Below, one piece after another: positions 35,652-44,332 of a stretch of 64,000 bases of DNA. The notes under the pieces were generated by a model. That model saw only the letters and a program-made list of their open reading frames with translations. It searched no databases and was not told the DNA's origin. Within the stretch, counting starts at the first letter, position 1, and every line of letters starts with the position of its first letter. The translations under genes were made by a program, and so were the position numbers. Where the stretch lies: positions 1,302,001 through 1,366,000 of the forward strand of contig NZ_NEVM01000001.1 in the NCBI RefSeq assembly GCF_002261225.1, read 5' to 3'. The stretch comes from Bordetella genomosp. 10. GTDB lineage: Bacteria > Pseudomonadota > Gammaproteobacteria > Burkholderiales > Burkholderiaceae_B.

Positions 35652-37007
35652 GTGGTCAATACGGTCCTTATTGCGAACAGGGGCGAGATCGCCCTGCGTG
35701 TTCTGCGCGCTTGCAGGCAGTTGGGCTTGAAAACGGTGGCCATATACTCGGAGGCGGATCAGGACAAGAACTACGTCGCGCTGGCCGATCAGGCGGTTTG
35801 CATCGGCCCGGCCGGCGCCGCTCGCAGTTATCTGGATCAACGCGCGCTGATCGCGGCCGCCCGGGCCACCGGGGCGGACGCCATCCACCCGGGATACGGA
35901 TTCCTGTCCGAGAACGCTGAATTTGCCCAACGTGTGATCGATGCCGGGATCCAGTTCATCGGCCCCCGTCCCGAAGCGATCCGCACCATGGGCGACAAGA
36001 TCCGGGCGAAGCAGGCCATGCTGGCGGCCGGCGTGCCATGTGTGCCTGGCTGGTCTCAGGAATTGCCGGAATCGACTGCCGAGTTGCAAGCCATTGCCAG
36101 GCAGGTCGGCTACCCGGTCATCGTCAAGGCCGCCGGGGGCGGCGGCGGACGCGGCATGCGCGTGGTGACCGACGAAGCGGAGATAGCCGATACGGTGGCC
36201 CTGACGCGCGAGGAGGCGCGCCAGGCATTCGGCAACCCCGCGCTCTACCTTGAAAAGTATCTCAGCCGCCCCCGGCATATCGAGATCCAGGTATTGGCGG
36301 ATACCCACGGCAATGCAACGTGGGTCGGGGCGCGCGATTGCTCGGTTCAGCGGCGCCACCAGAAAGTGCTCGAGGAGGCGCCGCCCCCCGGCGTATCGGC
36401 ACAGGCCCTGGCCGAGCTGGGCGCACGGTGTGTCAAGGCTTGCCAGGACATTGGATACCTGGGCGCCGGAACATTCGAGTTCCTGTACGAAGACGGCATT
36501 TTCGCCTTCATCGAAATGAATACTCGCATCCAGGTCGAACATCCCGTCACCGAGATGACCTGGGGCATCGACCTGGTCGCCGCGCAGTTGCGCATCGCGC
36601 AAGGCGAGCGGCTGGAGACCATCGTCGGCGACGGCACCGGTCATGCCATCGAGGCACGCGTCAACGCCGAGGATCCGGCGACCGGCCGTCCCTCTCCCGG
36701 CAAGATCACGGCATGGCGCGCGCCCGGCGGCTCTGGCGTGCGCGTCGACACCCATATCGAAGCCGGAACCATGGTGCCTCCCTATTACGACTCGCTCATC
36801 GCCAAGGTGATCGGGTTCGGACGCACCCGTCAGGAGGCCCTCGTGCGCCTGCGTTGCGCGCTTGCTGAAATGCGCGTGGAAGGTGTCCGCACCAATCTGC
36901 CGCTGCTGCTGCGCATTCTGGATGACGAGCCGTTCCGGGAAGGCGAGGTGGACATTCACTATTTTGAAACCCGATTCGGCGCCAAGGAGGCGCAGCATGC
37001 TGAATGA
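35652..37007 (+). CDS. accC: Biotin carboxylase (AccC-like)
   Basis: 451-residue ATP-grasp enzyme with IANRGEIALRVLRACRQLG, HPGYGFLSENAEFA, KAAGGGGGRGM ATP loop and FIEMNTRIQVEHPVTE active-site strand. GTG start 4 bp after accB. It is a second-copy type carboxylase embedded in a pxp cluster, not with the chromosomal acetyl-CoA carboxylase genes. Its stop overlaps pxpB by 11 bp. Confidence 0.93.
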   Translation: MVNTVLIANRGEIALRVLRACRQLGLKTVAIYSEADQDKNYVALADQAVCIGPAGAARSYLDQRALIAAARATGADAIHPGYGFLSENAEFAQRVIDAGIQFIGPRPEAIRTMGDKIRAKQAMLAAGVPCVPGWSQELPESTAELQAIARQVGYPVIVKAAGGGGGRGMRVVTDEAEIADTVALTREEARQAFGNPALYLEKYLSRPRHIEIQVLADTHGNATWVGARDCSVQRRHQKVLEEAPPPGVSAQALAELGARCVKACQDIGYLGAGTFEFLYEDGIFAFIEMNTRIQVEHPVTEMTWGIDLVAAQLRIAQGERLETIVGDGTGHAIEARVNAEDPATGRPSPGKITAWRAPGGSGVRVDTHIEAGTMVPPYYDSLIAKVIGFGRTRQEALVRLRCALAEMRVEGVRTNLPLLLRILDDEPFREGEVDIHYFETRFGAKEAQHAE

Positions 37008-37668
37008 CGCCCTCAAAGACGTGCCCCATATCAGCCTGCTGGGCACCACGGGCATATTGTTCGAGGCGCCCGGCCTGTTCGACCTGGAGACCCAGCGGCG
37101 AATCTGGTCGCTTGCCCGCGAGGCCGCGGGCTGGAAAGGCATACGGGAAGCGGCTCCGGGCATGACGACGCTGCTGCTGACTTTTTCCGCTCCTTTCCGC
37201 GAGATCGAGGCGCTCAAGGCAAGGCTTGAACAGGCATGGGAAGACGCGCAACCCGACCACCGCCAGGGCAAGCTCGTGGAAGTGCCCGTCATCTATGGCG
37301 GCGAATATGGCCCTGACCTCGAGGCGGTAGCGCAAGCCAAGGGCTTGAGCGTCGACGAGGTCGTCGCCATCCACACCGCCGGCGTCTATCCCGTCTTTGC
37401 ACTCGGCAGCCATCCTGGGTTCGGTTATCTCGGCGCGCTGGATCCTCGCATCCACATGCCTCGCAAGAAGGTCCCCATCCTGCGCGCCGAGGCGGGTTCG
37501 GTCGCCATCGGCGGCATGCAGACCGGTGTTTCCTCCACGGCCGGCCCCAGCGGCTGGAACGTCATCGGGCGGACGGAAAAGCGCCTGTTCGACGAGCAGC
37601 GCAATCCGCCCGCCGTGCTGGAACCCGGCGACACGATACGTTTCACGGCGCAGAGAGTGCAGAAATGA
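36997..37668 (+). CDS. pxpB: 5-oxoprolinase subunit B / allophanate hydrolase subunit 1-like
   Basis: 223-residue PxpB/KipI-family protein with VIYGGEYGPDLEAVAQAKGL, HTAGVYPVFALGSHPGFGYL and GGMQTGVSSTAGPSGWNVIG. ATG 36997 preceded by AAGGAGG. Overlaps accC upstream and pxpC downstream (ATGA), so PxpB and PxpC are made in equal amounts. Confidence 0.92.
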   Translation: MLNDALKDVPHISLLGTTGILFEAPGLFDLETQRRIWSLAREAAGWKGIREAAPGMTTLLLTFSAPFREIEALKARLEQAWEDAQPDHRQGKLVEVPVIYGGEYGPDLEAVAQAKGLSVDEVVAIHTAGVYPVFALGSHPGFGYLGALDPRIHMPRKKVPILRAEAGSVAIGGMQTGVSSTAGPSGWNVIGRTEKRLFDEQRNPPAVLEPGDTIRFTAQRVQK

Positions 37669-38675
37669 TTGAAGTCCTCACAGTTGGCGCCCAGACCACG
37701 ATCCAGGACCAGGGGCGCCTGGGCTACCTGCGCTATGGGGTAGGCTGCGCGGGCGCGATGGATACGGTTGCCTTGCGCTGCGCCAATATCTGGCTGGGCA
37801 ACGACGAAAACGCGGCGGCCATAGAGATTCCCAGTTTTCCTTTCAAGGTCCGGGCGTTCGCGGACACGCATCTTGCCGTCAGCGGGGCCGACGTCGACGT
37901 CTGGGTCGACGACATCCCGCGCTCCCCGTGGGGCCGGCTGATGCTCAAGGCCGGACAGACCCTGCATATCGGCGCGCCACGCCGATACAGCCGTTGTTAT
38001 CTTGCTGTCGCCGGCGGTTGGGATGTACCGCTTGTTCTCGGTTCGCGGAGCACGCAGAATCGAGGTGGATTCGGAGGCCTGGAAGGCCGCGGCCTCACGG
38101 TGGGAGACCGATTGCAGGCGGCAACCCGGCCGGATCGCAGCGCTCCGCTACCCCGCGACGAAACCTGGCTCGGATTCGTTTCGCCTTATTCGGTGTTGCC
38201 GGACCCCGCGATCGTCCAGGACGGCGCGTGCGCGTTGCGTGTTTTGCCCGCCGGTGAGTACGGACACTTCACCGAAGCGGCCCTCGCGGCGTTCTGGCAG
38301 ACGCCATGGAAGGTCACGATGCAGAGCAACCGGGCAGGCTATCGGCTCGCGGGCGAGAGCCTGACGTTCCAGAAGACGGTGGAAATGCGTTCGCATGGAA
38401 TCGTGCCGGGCGTCGTTCAAGTGCCGCCGAGCGGCGCTCCCATCATCCAGCTCAGTGACGCCCACACGGCGGGCGGCTATCCCAAGATCGGGACCGTGAT
38501 TCAAGCCGATCTCTGGCGCATCGGACAAGTCCCGTTGGGCAGCGCCATCCGCTTCGTGGAGGTCGATTACGAACAGGCGCTTCAGGCCCTGGAGGAAATC
38601 GAGCGCTACCTGGATGCGTTGCGCTCGGCGGCCAACGACACCTGGGACGCTGCGTCCACCAAGGAGCAGGCATGA
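37665..38675 (+). CDS. pxpC: 5-oxoprolinase subunit C / biotin-dependent carboxyltransferase family
   Basis: 336-residue PxpC/KipA protein with TIQDQGRLGYLRYGVGCAGAMD, YLAVAGGWDVPLVLGSRST and PPSGAPIIQLSDAHTAGGYP. Partner of PxpB; together with PxpA they would hydrolyse 5-oxoproline or a related lactam with ATP. The family name reflects likeness to urea-carboxylase domains. Confidence 0.92.
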   Translation: MIEVLTVGAQTTIQDQGRLGYLRYGVGCAGAMDTVALRCANIWLGNDENAAAIEIPSFPFKVRAFADTHLAVSGADVDVWVDDIPRSPWGRLMLKAGQTLHIGAPRRYSRCYLAVAGGWDVPLVLGSRSTQNRGGFGGLEGRGLTVGDRLQAATRPDRSAPLPRDETWLGFVSPYSVLPDPAIVQDGACALRVLPAGEYGHFTEAALAAFWQTPWKVTMQSNRAGYRLAGESLTFQKTVEMRSHGIVPGVVQVPPSGAPIIQLSDAHTAGGYPKIGTVIQADLWRIGQVPLGSAIRFVEVDYEQALQALEEIERYLDALRSAANDTWDAASTKEQA

Positions 38676-39130
38676 CAACGATGGAAGACCTGGCTGAAAT
38701 CAAACGTCTGATGACGCAAGCCGGCATCACCAAGCTGACGCTGGCAAGTCCCTCCCTGTCGCTGGAGATCGTTACGGCAGCTCATGCCGCCGATCCGGGG
38801 CTCGCGGCCAACGCCGGTTCAGATCCAGGTGCGATACCGGATACGCAATCAGGCTCGGGACCGGGACCGACACCGGCGGAAAAGCAGGCTCAGGTTCACA
38901 CGGTGCATTCCCGCCATATCGGTCGATTCGAGCCCCGGCATCTCACGCGCAAGCTACCCGCGATCGCTCCCGGCACGCGCGTCGTGCGCGGCGAGATCCT
39001 GGGTTTCGTTCGGGATGGCATGGTCCTGCGCCCCGTTCACGCCGAAAGCGACGGCGCCGTTACCGAGATACTGCGGCGCCCAGGCGCCGTGGTTGGGTAC
39101 GGCACCGCGCTCATCGCCTATCGCCCCTGA
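38672..39130 (+). CDS. Degenerate biotin/lipoyl carrier-like protein lacking the biotin lysine
   Basis: 152-residue protein with the same plan as accB: an N-terminal AccB-like helix (DLAEIKRLMTQAGITKLTL), a Gly/Ser/Pro linker, and a biotinyl-like hammerhead domain (LPAIAPGTRVVRGEILGFV through GAVTEILRRPGAVVGYGTALIAY). Where EAMKM should stand the sequence is GMVLRPVHAESDG, so no lysine can be biotinylated. It starts inside pxpC (ATGA). It may be structural or a competitor for the carrier site. Confidence 0.78.
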   Translation: MTTMEDLAEIKRLMTQAGITKLTLASPSLSLEIVTAAHAADPGLAANAGSDPGAIPDTQSGSGPGPTPAEKQAQVHTVHSRHIGRFEPRHLTRKLPAIAPGTRVVRGEILGFVRDGMVLRPVHAESDGAVTEILRRPGAVVGYGTALIAYRP

Positions 39131-39144
39131 TTTCCTACGAGACT

Positions 39145-40158
39145 ATGCACACTGCACTCAAGAGGGTCGTCGTTACCCAGCGGTTTTTCGATGCCGGCAC
39201 GCGGGAATATCTTCAGAACCATGGCTGCACTGTCGAAATCGCCGAGTTGCCGCCCGGCGAAGCGGACGGCAATCTGACGCATGAACAGTTGGTCGGCATC
39301 CTGCGAGGCGCTTCGGCATGGATTGTGGGTCACGCACGCGTCACGCGCGAATTGATGGCTGCCCTGCCTGACCTCCAGGTCATTTCGCGGCGTGGGGTGG
39401 GCTATGACCGGATAGATTGCCAGGCGGCCAAGGAACTTGGCAAGGTCGTGGCCATCGCCGCCGGCGGCAATGCCGAGGCCGTGGCGGATCACGTGCTGGC
39501 CCTGATGCTGGCCGGCATCCGCCGCGTGCGGGATTTCCATACGAGAATGAACAACGGATGCTGGGAGATCGAGACGACCGGAGACCTGCATCGAAAGACT
39601 GTCGGCATCATCGGATACGGGCACATCGGGAAAACGGTCGCGAAACGATTGAGTGGTTTTGACTGCCGTATTCTCGTACATACGGCGAACCCCGGCAGCG
39701 CTGCCGAACAGTCCGGCATACCCGCCGTTGAATACGTGGACCTGCGGACGCTGCTGAAACAGAGCGACGTGGTTACCGTCCATGCGCCCCTGACGCCGGC
39801 CACCCGGTTCCTGATCGACAGCGCGGCCCTCAACACGATGAAGCCCTCCGCGTTCGTGGTCAACACGGCCCGAGGCGGCTTGGTCGAAGACGCTCACCTG
39901 CTGCAGGCTCTGCGCGACGGCGTCATAGGCGGAGCGGGGCTGGACGTGTTCGTCAGCGAGGCGGACCCTGCCTATGCCCCGGTGACGCGAGCGCTTCTGG
40001 CCTTGCCCAATGTGGTGGCTACGCCTCACACGGCGGCTTCTACGGAGCAAGGATTGGCGCGCACCAATCGGGTCGCGGCCGAGGCGGTGGTGGCGGTGCT
40101 GTCGAGTTCGCCCGTACGGGCGGACTGCGTCATCGTGGACGGCCGGCCGGCAGCCTGA
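39145..40158 (+). CDS. D-isomer-specific 2-hydroxyacid dehydrogenase (SerA-like)
   Basis: 337-residue NAD-dependent dehydrogenase with Rossmann motif VGIIGYGHIGKTVAKRL and the catalytic Arg, Glu and His in VNTARGGLVED, VSEADP and TPHTAASTEQ. Last gene of the plus-strand operon. With the unrelated Ldh_2 enzyme across the divergent promoter, the cluster has dehydrogenases for both stereo-series of 2-hydroxyacids. Confidence 0.9.
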   Translation: MHTALKRVVVTQRFFDAGTREYLQNHGCTVEIAELPPGEADGNLTHEQLVGILRGASAWIVGHARVTRELMAALPDLQVISRRGVGYDRIDCQAAKELGKVVAIAAGGNAEAVADHVLALMLAGIRRVRDFHTRMNNGCWEIETTGDLHRKTVGIIGYGHIGKTVAKRLSGFDCRILVHTANPGSAAEQSGIPAVEYVDLRTLLKQSDVVTVHAPLTPATRFLIDSAALNTMKPSAFVVNTARGGLVEDAHLLQALRDGVIGGAGLDVFVSEADPAYAPVTRALLALPNVVATPHTAASTEQGLARTNRVAAEAVVAVLSSSPVRADCVIVDGRPAA

Positions 40159-40185
40159 CGCCACCTTGGCGCTTGCGGCGATAAA

Positions 40186-40929
40186 TTACGGGATGTCGGA
40201 GATCGACGGCACGAGGGAATAATTATTCTTTCCGAAACGCTGGGCCCCCAACGTACCGGACAGGTCTTCGGCATGCTGATGGAGCGCTTCCGCCAGGCGT
40301 TCCTGGCGCGCGGGGGTAAAGCGGCTGATCGGGCAGATCACCGTCAGCGCGCCAATCAATTCTCCGCTACGCCGGTAGATCGGGGTGGACAGCGAGGCCA
40401 GATCTTCGACATTCAGCCCTTGGGACACGAAAATCACGCGGAACCGGTTGTTTTCCAGCTCCTCCGGAGAAATGCACAGCGCCTGGGCCGTCGATGTGCC
40501 GTCACGCAGGTCGTTCTCGGCCACGACGCCGAAGCCGGCGCGCAATTGTTGCGAGGACTCGAGTTTGAACAGGCATACCCGGCGGGAGCCTTCGCGCACG
40601 TTGAAGGAACTGCTTTCGCCCGTGGCATTGCATACGCGTTCCAGCACGGGCAACACATGGCTTTCGAGATCGAAACTGCGTTTGTAGCGCTCCCCCATTT
40701 CCAGCGCGCGAGCACCCAACTGGTAGCGGCCATCCTCCAGTCGGCGCAGGTAATTGTGCTTTTCCAGAGAAACAACGTTGCGCAGGATGGTCGGCGTCGA
40801 CATCTGGACGGCGTTGGCCAGGTCGATCAACCGCATCGGCTTGTTGGCCGCAATGAGCGTATCGAGAATGGTCAGTGCGCGTTCAACTGCTTGAATGCCT
40901 TGAGTTTTTCGCGGAGGGTGCGTGCTCAT
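40186..40929 (-). CDS. IclR-family transcriptional regulator
   Basis: 247-residue regulator: N-terminal winged helix (IQAVERALTILDTLIAANKP through STPTILRNVVSLEKHNYL) and a C-terminal effector domain. Convergent with the D-2-hydroxyacid dehydrogenase gene, so the likely local regulator of the pxp cluster. Confidence 0.9.
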   Translation of the reverse strand: MSTHPPRKTQGIQAVERALTILDTLIAANKPMRLIDLANAVQMSTPTILRNVVSLEKHNYLRRLEDGRYQLGARALEMGERYKRSFDLESHVLPVLERVCNATGESSSFNVREGSRRVCLFKLESSQQLRAGFGVVAENDLRDGTSTAQALCISPEELENNRFRVIFVSQGLNVEDLASLSTPIYRRSGELIGALTVICPISRFTPARQERLAEALHQHAEDLSGTLGAQRFGKNNYSLVPSISDIP

Positions 40930-41271
40930 TCCTTTATGTATCCGAATCGGCTGGCTGTTCTTATGGATGACTTGGGATTTTGCGGTCGATTATCTCATAG
41001 CACCTTCCGCCGTTTCCCGCTTGCGCCAAGGCGGAAAATCCCTCCCGGGGAGGGCCACGCAACGAAAGGCCTGGAAGGCATGATTAATCGGGGACGAATC
41101 GTGTTCTTGAGCGCCGCTGCGCGGTGGGCGCCAGAAGCTGCGTGGGCTGCATGAGAGGGCGGTATCGGGCGCGGCTCGATAGCGATCTTCCGCCGGCTTC
41201 GTGACCGGTTGCGACGACGGAAGGGCGTCAATAGAATTCACGAATAGCCAAAATAATTGAGACAAACGTCA
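40930..41271. other. 342-bp intergenic region between IclR and LysR genes
   Basis: No convincing gene. It holds two small inverted repeats: TTCCGCC/GGCGGAA (41005-41036, 18-base loop) and CCCTCC-CGG-GGAGGG (41040-41054). The divergent starts of the two regulators must have their promoters here. Confidence 0.5.
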
Positions 41272-42186
41272 ATGCGCAGACCACTTGGCACGGGTGTGCC
41301 CACGCTCCGCCAGCTCGAGCTTTTTCTTGCGCTTGTCTCTTCGAACGGGATTGCGGGCGCGGGGGCGAAGCTGGGCATGTCGCCTTCCGCGACGAGCCAC
41401 GCCTTGCGGGCATTGGAGACCGCGCTCGGGACGGAACTGCTCGATCGCCAGTCTCCGGGAATCGCGCTTACCTACACCGGCGAACATATTCTTCCTCACG
41501 TTCGCGATGTCTTCGCGTCCCTGCAATTGGTTCAGGCGACGGCGCTGGCCGGGGCCGAACTCAAGACCGGATTGCTCCGCTTGGGATCCTTTGGCGCGAG
41601 CGCGACGATAAGGGTGCTTCCACCGCTACTGGATCGCTTCAAGGCTCGCTACCCCGGCGTCGACATCATGGTCACGGAGAAACCGGATGAGCAGACCTCC
41701 CAGGATCTCAAGGAGCGGCGCCTGGAGCTCGCCGCCGTTACGCTGCCGAAGTCCGAATTCGATTCGCTGACGCTCGCCATCGATGAATTGGTGGCCGTTC
41801 TTCCCGCCAGTCATCCGCTGGCCAAGCTGGATGCCGTTCCTCTCAAGGAGATGACGCTGGATCCGTTCATCCTGACGCGTGCCGGTTCGCAGTCGCTGGT
41901 GAACAAGTTGTTCGCCAGAAACGGATTGCGCCCGCGAATGGCTTATGAGCTGCTTCAGTTGATGTCGATACTGGAGGTGGTCGCGAGCGGCAAAGGCGTA
42001 TCTATCCTGGCGAAATTGGCGCTTCCGGATCGTTATCCCGGTACGGTTTTCCGGCCTATTTCGCCTAGCAGTTCGCGGCGCATCGGCTTGGTTTGCCTGG
42101 GCGAGAATCGGCTTTCGCCGGTGGCCCGCGCCTTCTGGCAGGAGGCGCGCCGATATCAAAGCGATCTCAAGGCATCGGCGCGTTAG
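41272..42186 (+). CDS. LysR-family transcriptional regulator
   Basis: 304-residue LysR protein; ATG 41272 (MRRPLGTGVPTLRQLELF) is used, a TTG 15 bp upstream being possible. HTH region SSNGIAGAGAKLGMSPSATSHALRALE, followed by a standard effector domain with TYTGEHILPHVRDVF. No adjacent divergent target; the nearest genes are other regulators. Confidence 0.88.
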   Translation: MRRPLGTGVPTLRQLELFLALVSSNGIAGAGAKLGMSPSATSHALRALETALGTELLDRQSPGIALTYTGEHILPHVRDVFASLQLVQATALAGAELKTGLLRLGSFGASATIRVLPPLLDRFKARYPGVDIMVTEKPDEQTSQDLKERRLELAAVTLPKSEFDSLTLAIDELVAVLPASHPLAKLDAVPLKEMTLDPFILTRAGSQSLVNKLFARNGLRPRMAYELLQLMSILEVVASGKGVSILAKLALPDRYPGTVFRPISPSSSRRIGLVCLGENRLSPVARAFWQEARRYQSDLKASAR

Positions 42187-42528
42187 GAGCCTTTCGGCGT
42201 TGAGAAAAAATTCAATTCGTGATGAAGGACGATGTGTGTAGACTGTCCTTCGACAGGCCGGATCGGTGCGCTGCCACACGAAAACGATGAGTGCCGATGC
42301 CGGTATTGCCGACCCGGGATGCTTGCCGACCCGGGATGCGAGCGGGCCAATGGAAAAGTCGTCCAGTTTCCTGCTGGGCCCGGCATCTGAAATGAGGCGA
42401 ACGTAGGTGGAGACGTTTTGCAGCGCATGCCTTGCCGTGTACGCTGCGCGGCCGATGGTGGACGGCGGCTAGCGGGCGTTTATCCAAGCCTGTTTCGCTT
42501 CGACTCCTGATCTCAATTGGAGTTGCCG
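42187..42528. other. 342-bp intergenic region with repeats between two LysR genes
   Basis: No convincing gene. GAAGGAC (42224-42230) and GTCCTTC (42245-42251) form an exact inverted repeat with a 14-base loop just after the first LysR gene. A perfect 17-bp tandem duplication occupies 42306-42322 and 42323-42339 (unit TTGCCGACCCGGGATGC). The second LysR promoter presumably lies after it. Confidence 0.6.
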
Positions 42529-43479
42529 ATGAATCGACCCACCGAATTTTTCATGAGCGCGCCGCGGCCGAGGGATGGACAACGGCGCTTGCGAATCACG
42601 TTGCGGCAGCTCGAGGTGTTCGTCGCCATCGCGAAGGAGCGTTCCACGCCCGCCGCGGCCGATAGCGTTTCCCGGTCCCAGTCGGCGGCAAGCAGCGCCT
42701 TGGTCGAATTGGAGGCGACCATGGCGACGCCGCTCTTCGACAGGCGCGGGCGCAGGCTTGTCCTCAACGAGTCCGGCGCCCGCCTGCTGCCCGCGGCGGT
42801 TTCCTTATTGGAGCAGGCGGCGGAATTCGAGGGGGTTCTCGAGGACTATCTTTGCGGGCCGTTGAAGATCGCGGCAACCGCCAGCATCGCCGAGTACCTG
42901 TTGCCGGAAATACTCGCGCAATGGCGGGCGAAGCATCCCAGCAGTCCCGTCAGGGTATTGGTGTCGAGCGCGACTGGCGTATTCGATGCCTTGCAGAACC
43001 TGCAGGCCGATGTCGGCTTCCTCGATAACAACCAATGCCGGCCGGGAATGAACGTGGCCTCCTGGTTCGGCGACCAGATGGTCGTCGTCGCCGCGGCGGG
43101 GCATCCGCTGCTTGAAGGCACGGCGACGATGGATGCGCTACGGTCCGCGAGCTGGGCGATGATCGAATCCGGATCGGGGAGCAGGGAGGCCGCCGAGCGA
43201 TGGCTGGTGGAGCACATCGGACCGATCAACATCGATTTCGAAGTCGGCGCGCCGCAAGCGGTGGTTGCCCTCGTCGCGTCGGGCGCCGCGGTAGGATGCC
43301 TGCCACGGCATGCCGTCACCCGCTGCCTGCGCTCCGGCGATATTCGCGTGGTATCGACCCCGCTGCCGCCGTTGGAGCACGGCTTGAAGATCGCGACCAA
43401 CAGCGCCAAGCGGTTGGCCTCGACCGGACATGTCTTTATCGCGCATTGCGTTTCCGCGAAGAAGTCATTCGGCGCGTAG
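42529..43479 (+). CDS. LysR-family transcriptional regulator (YeiE-like)
   Basis: 316-residue LysR protein with a 25-residue lead before the HTH domain (ITLRQLEVFVAIAKERSTPA, LFDRRGRRLVLNESGARLLP), whose sequence resembles YeiE more closely than the regulator at 23009. ATG 42529 follows GGAG by seven bases. It is convergent with a TetR gene 2 bp away. Confidence 0.88.
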   Translation: MNRPTEFFMSAPRPRDGQRRLRITLRQLEVFVAIAKERSTPAAADSVSRSQSAASSALVELEATMATPLFDRRGRRLVLNESGARLLPAAVSLLEQAAEFEGVLEDYLCGPLKIAATASIAEYLLPEILAQWRAKHPSSPVRVLVSSATGVFDALQNLQADVGFLDNNQCRPGMNVASWFGDQMVVVAAAGHPLLEGTATMDALRSASWAMIESGSGSREAAERWLVEHIGPINIDFEVGAPQAVVALVASGAAVGCLPRHAVTRCLRSGDIRVVSTPLPPLEHGLKIATNSAKRLASTGHVFIAHCVSAKKSFGA

Positions 43480-43481
43480 GT

Positions 43482-44141
43482 CTATCCCCGCCGCGTCTTT
43501 CGCCCAGCGGGTTGCGCGGCAATATGCTTGAGGAAAGCGGACCCCACGATCTCCAATGGGGTGCTGGACTGTTCTAGTTTCGAACACAGGACCGCGCCTT
43601 CCCATGCATACCAGAAGAACTGGGCCAATTCGCCTGGATCGGCGTCGGCTCGCACTTCTCCGCATTCGACTCCCTCGATCAGGCAGGTTTGCAGGACCGA
43701 TTGCCAGTCCCTTAGCGTCTCCACCAAGGACTCCCGGAACCTGTTATCCAGCGCGCCCATTTCCTGGCCCAGGTTGCCCACCAGGCAACCGCGCCGATAG
43801 TGGAATCTCTCCACGCCGTCGCGGGCTTCGTGGATGAAGCCCTGGATGCGCTCCAGCGGCGAGCGCGACGCGTCCTGAAGCGCGCGCGTCAATTTCTTGT
43901 GGAAATAGGCGGCATAGACCTTGATGACTTCATGCGTATAGGCGTCCTTGGAGCCGAAGTAGTACGTGAACGAACCCTTGGGGATACCGGCAGCGGCAAC
44001 GAGTTCGTCCACGGTCGTGTTGTGAAACCCTTTCTCCGTGAAGATCGCGACCCCGATTCGGAGCATGTGCTCGCGCTTGCCGTTGGAGCGCCCCGATTGG
44101 CTCGGTTCAGTTGATTGATTTTTCCGGTCAAAACCGTTCAT
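43482..44141 (-). CDS. TetR-family transcriptional regulator
   Basis: 219-residue TetR/AcrR protein: HTH in KREHMLRIGVAIFTEKGFHN, then TVDELVAAAGIPKGSFTYYF, and a ligand-binding C-terminal domain (RGCLVGNLGQEMGA) like those of regulators of fatty-acid or quinone genes. Divergent from the acyl-CoA ligase operon, with a palindromic site 19 bp before its start, so it probably represses that operon and itself. Confidence 0.9.
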   Translation of the reverse strand: MNGFDRKNQSTEPSQSGRSNGKREHMLRIGVAIFTEKGFHNTTVDELVAAAGIPKGSFTYYFGSKDAYTHEVIKVYAAYFHKKLTRALQDASRSPLERIQGFIHEARDGVERFHYRRGCLVGNLGQEMGALDNRFRESLVETLRDWQSVLQTCLIEGVECGEVRADADPGELAQFFWYAWEGAVLCSKLEQSSTPLEIVGSAFLKHIAAQPAGRKTRRG

Positions 44142-44159
44142 GGCGATACTTGATCTCTA

Positions 44160-44183
44160 TACTAGTTGACTGTCTGTCTAGTA
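44160..44183. promoter_or_regulatory. Palindromic TetR-type operator
   Basis: TACTAG, twelve bases, CTAGTA: an exact 6-12-6 dyad in the TetR/ligase divergent region. Its spacer contains TTGACTGTCTGT, including a -35-like TTGACT. Size and position are right for a TetR dimer pair. Confidence 0.5.
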
Positions 44184-44332
44184 AACGAGATTACCCCGAA
44201 TCGGCGCGCCGGCGCTACTTCGAAATACCTTCGCCCGCGGCAAGGCGATGGCCGGCGCGGGCGTGCTTTCCACCGGGGAAAGCCGTCACGGATCACGAGC
44301 ACGCCATAGGCATGGATCGAGGAGCAAGAAAC

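Noticed and set aside
34476..37292. 938-codon open frame on the minus strand
   Set aside because: It runs antisense to RraA, accB and accC, which have clear family motifs; its His/Arg/Gly-rich translation is typical of the complement of GC-rich coding sequence.
41005..41054. Inverted repeats between IclR and LysR genes as intrinsic terminators
   Set aside because: Both genes diverge from this region, no T-runs follow, and the loops are either very long or only three bases.
42306..42339. Tandem repeat as a small CRISPR or mobile-element end
   Set aside because: Only two adjacent copies, no spacers, no cas or transposase genes anywhere in the window.
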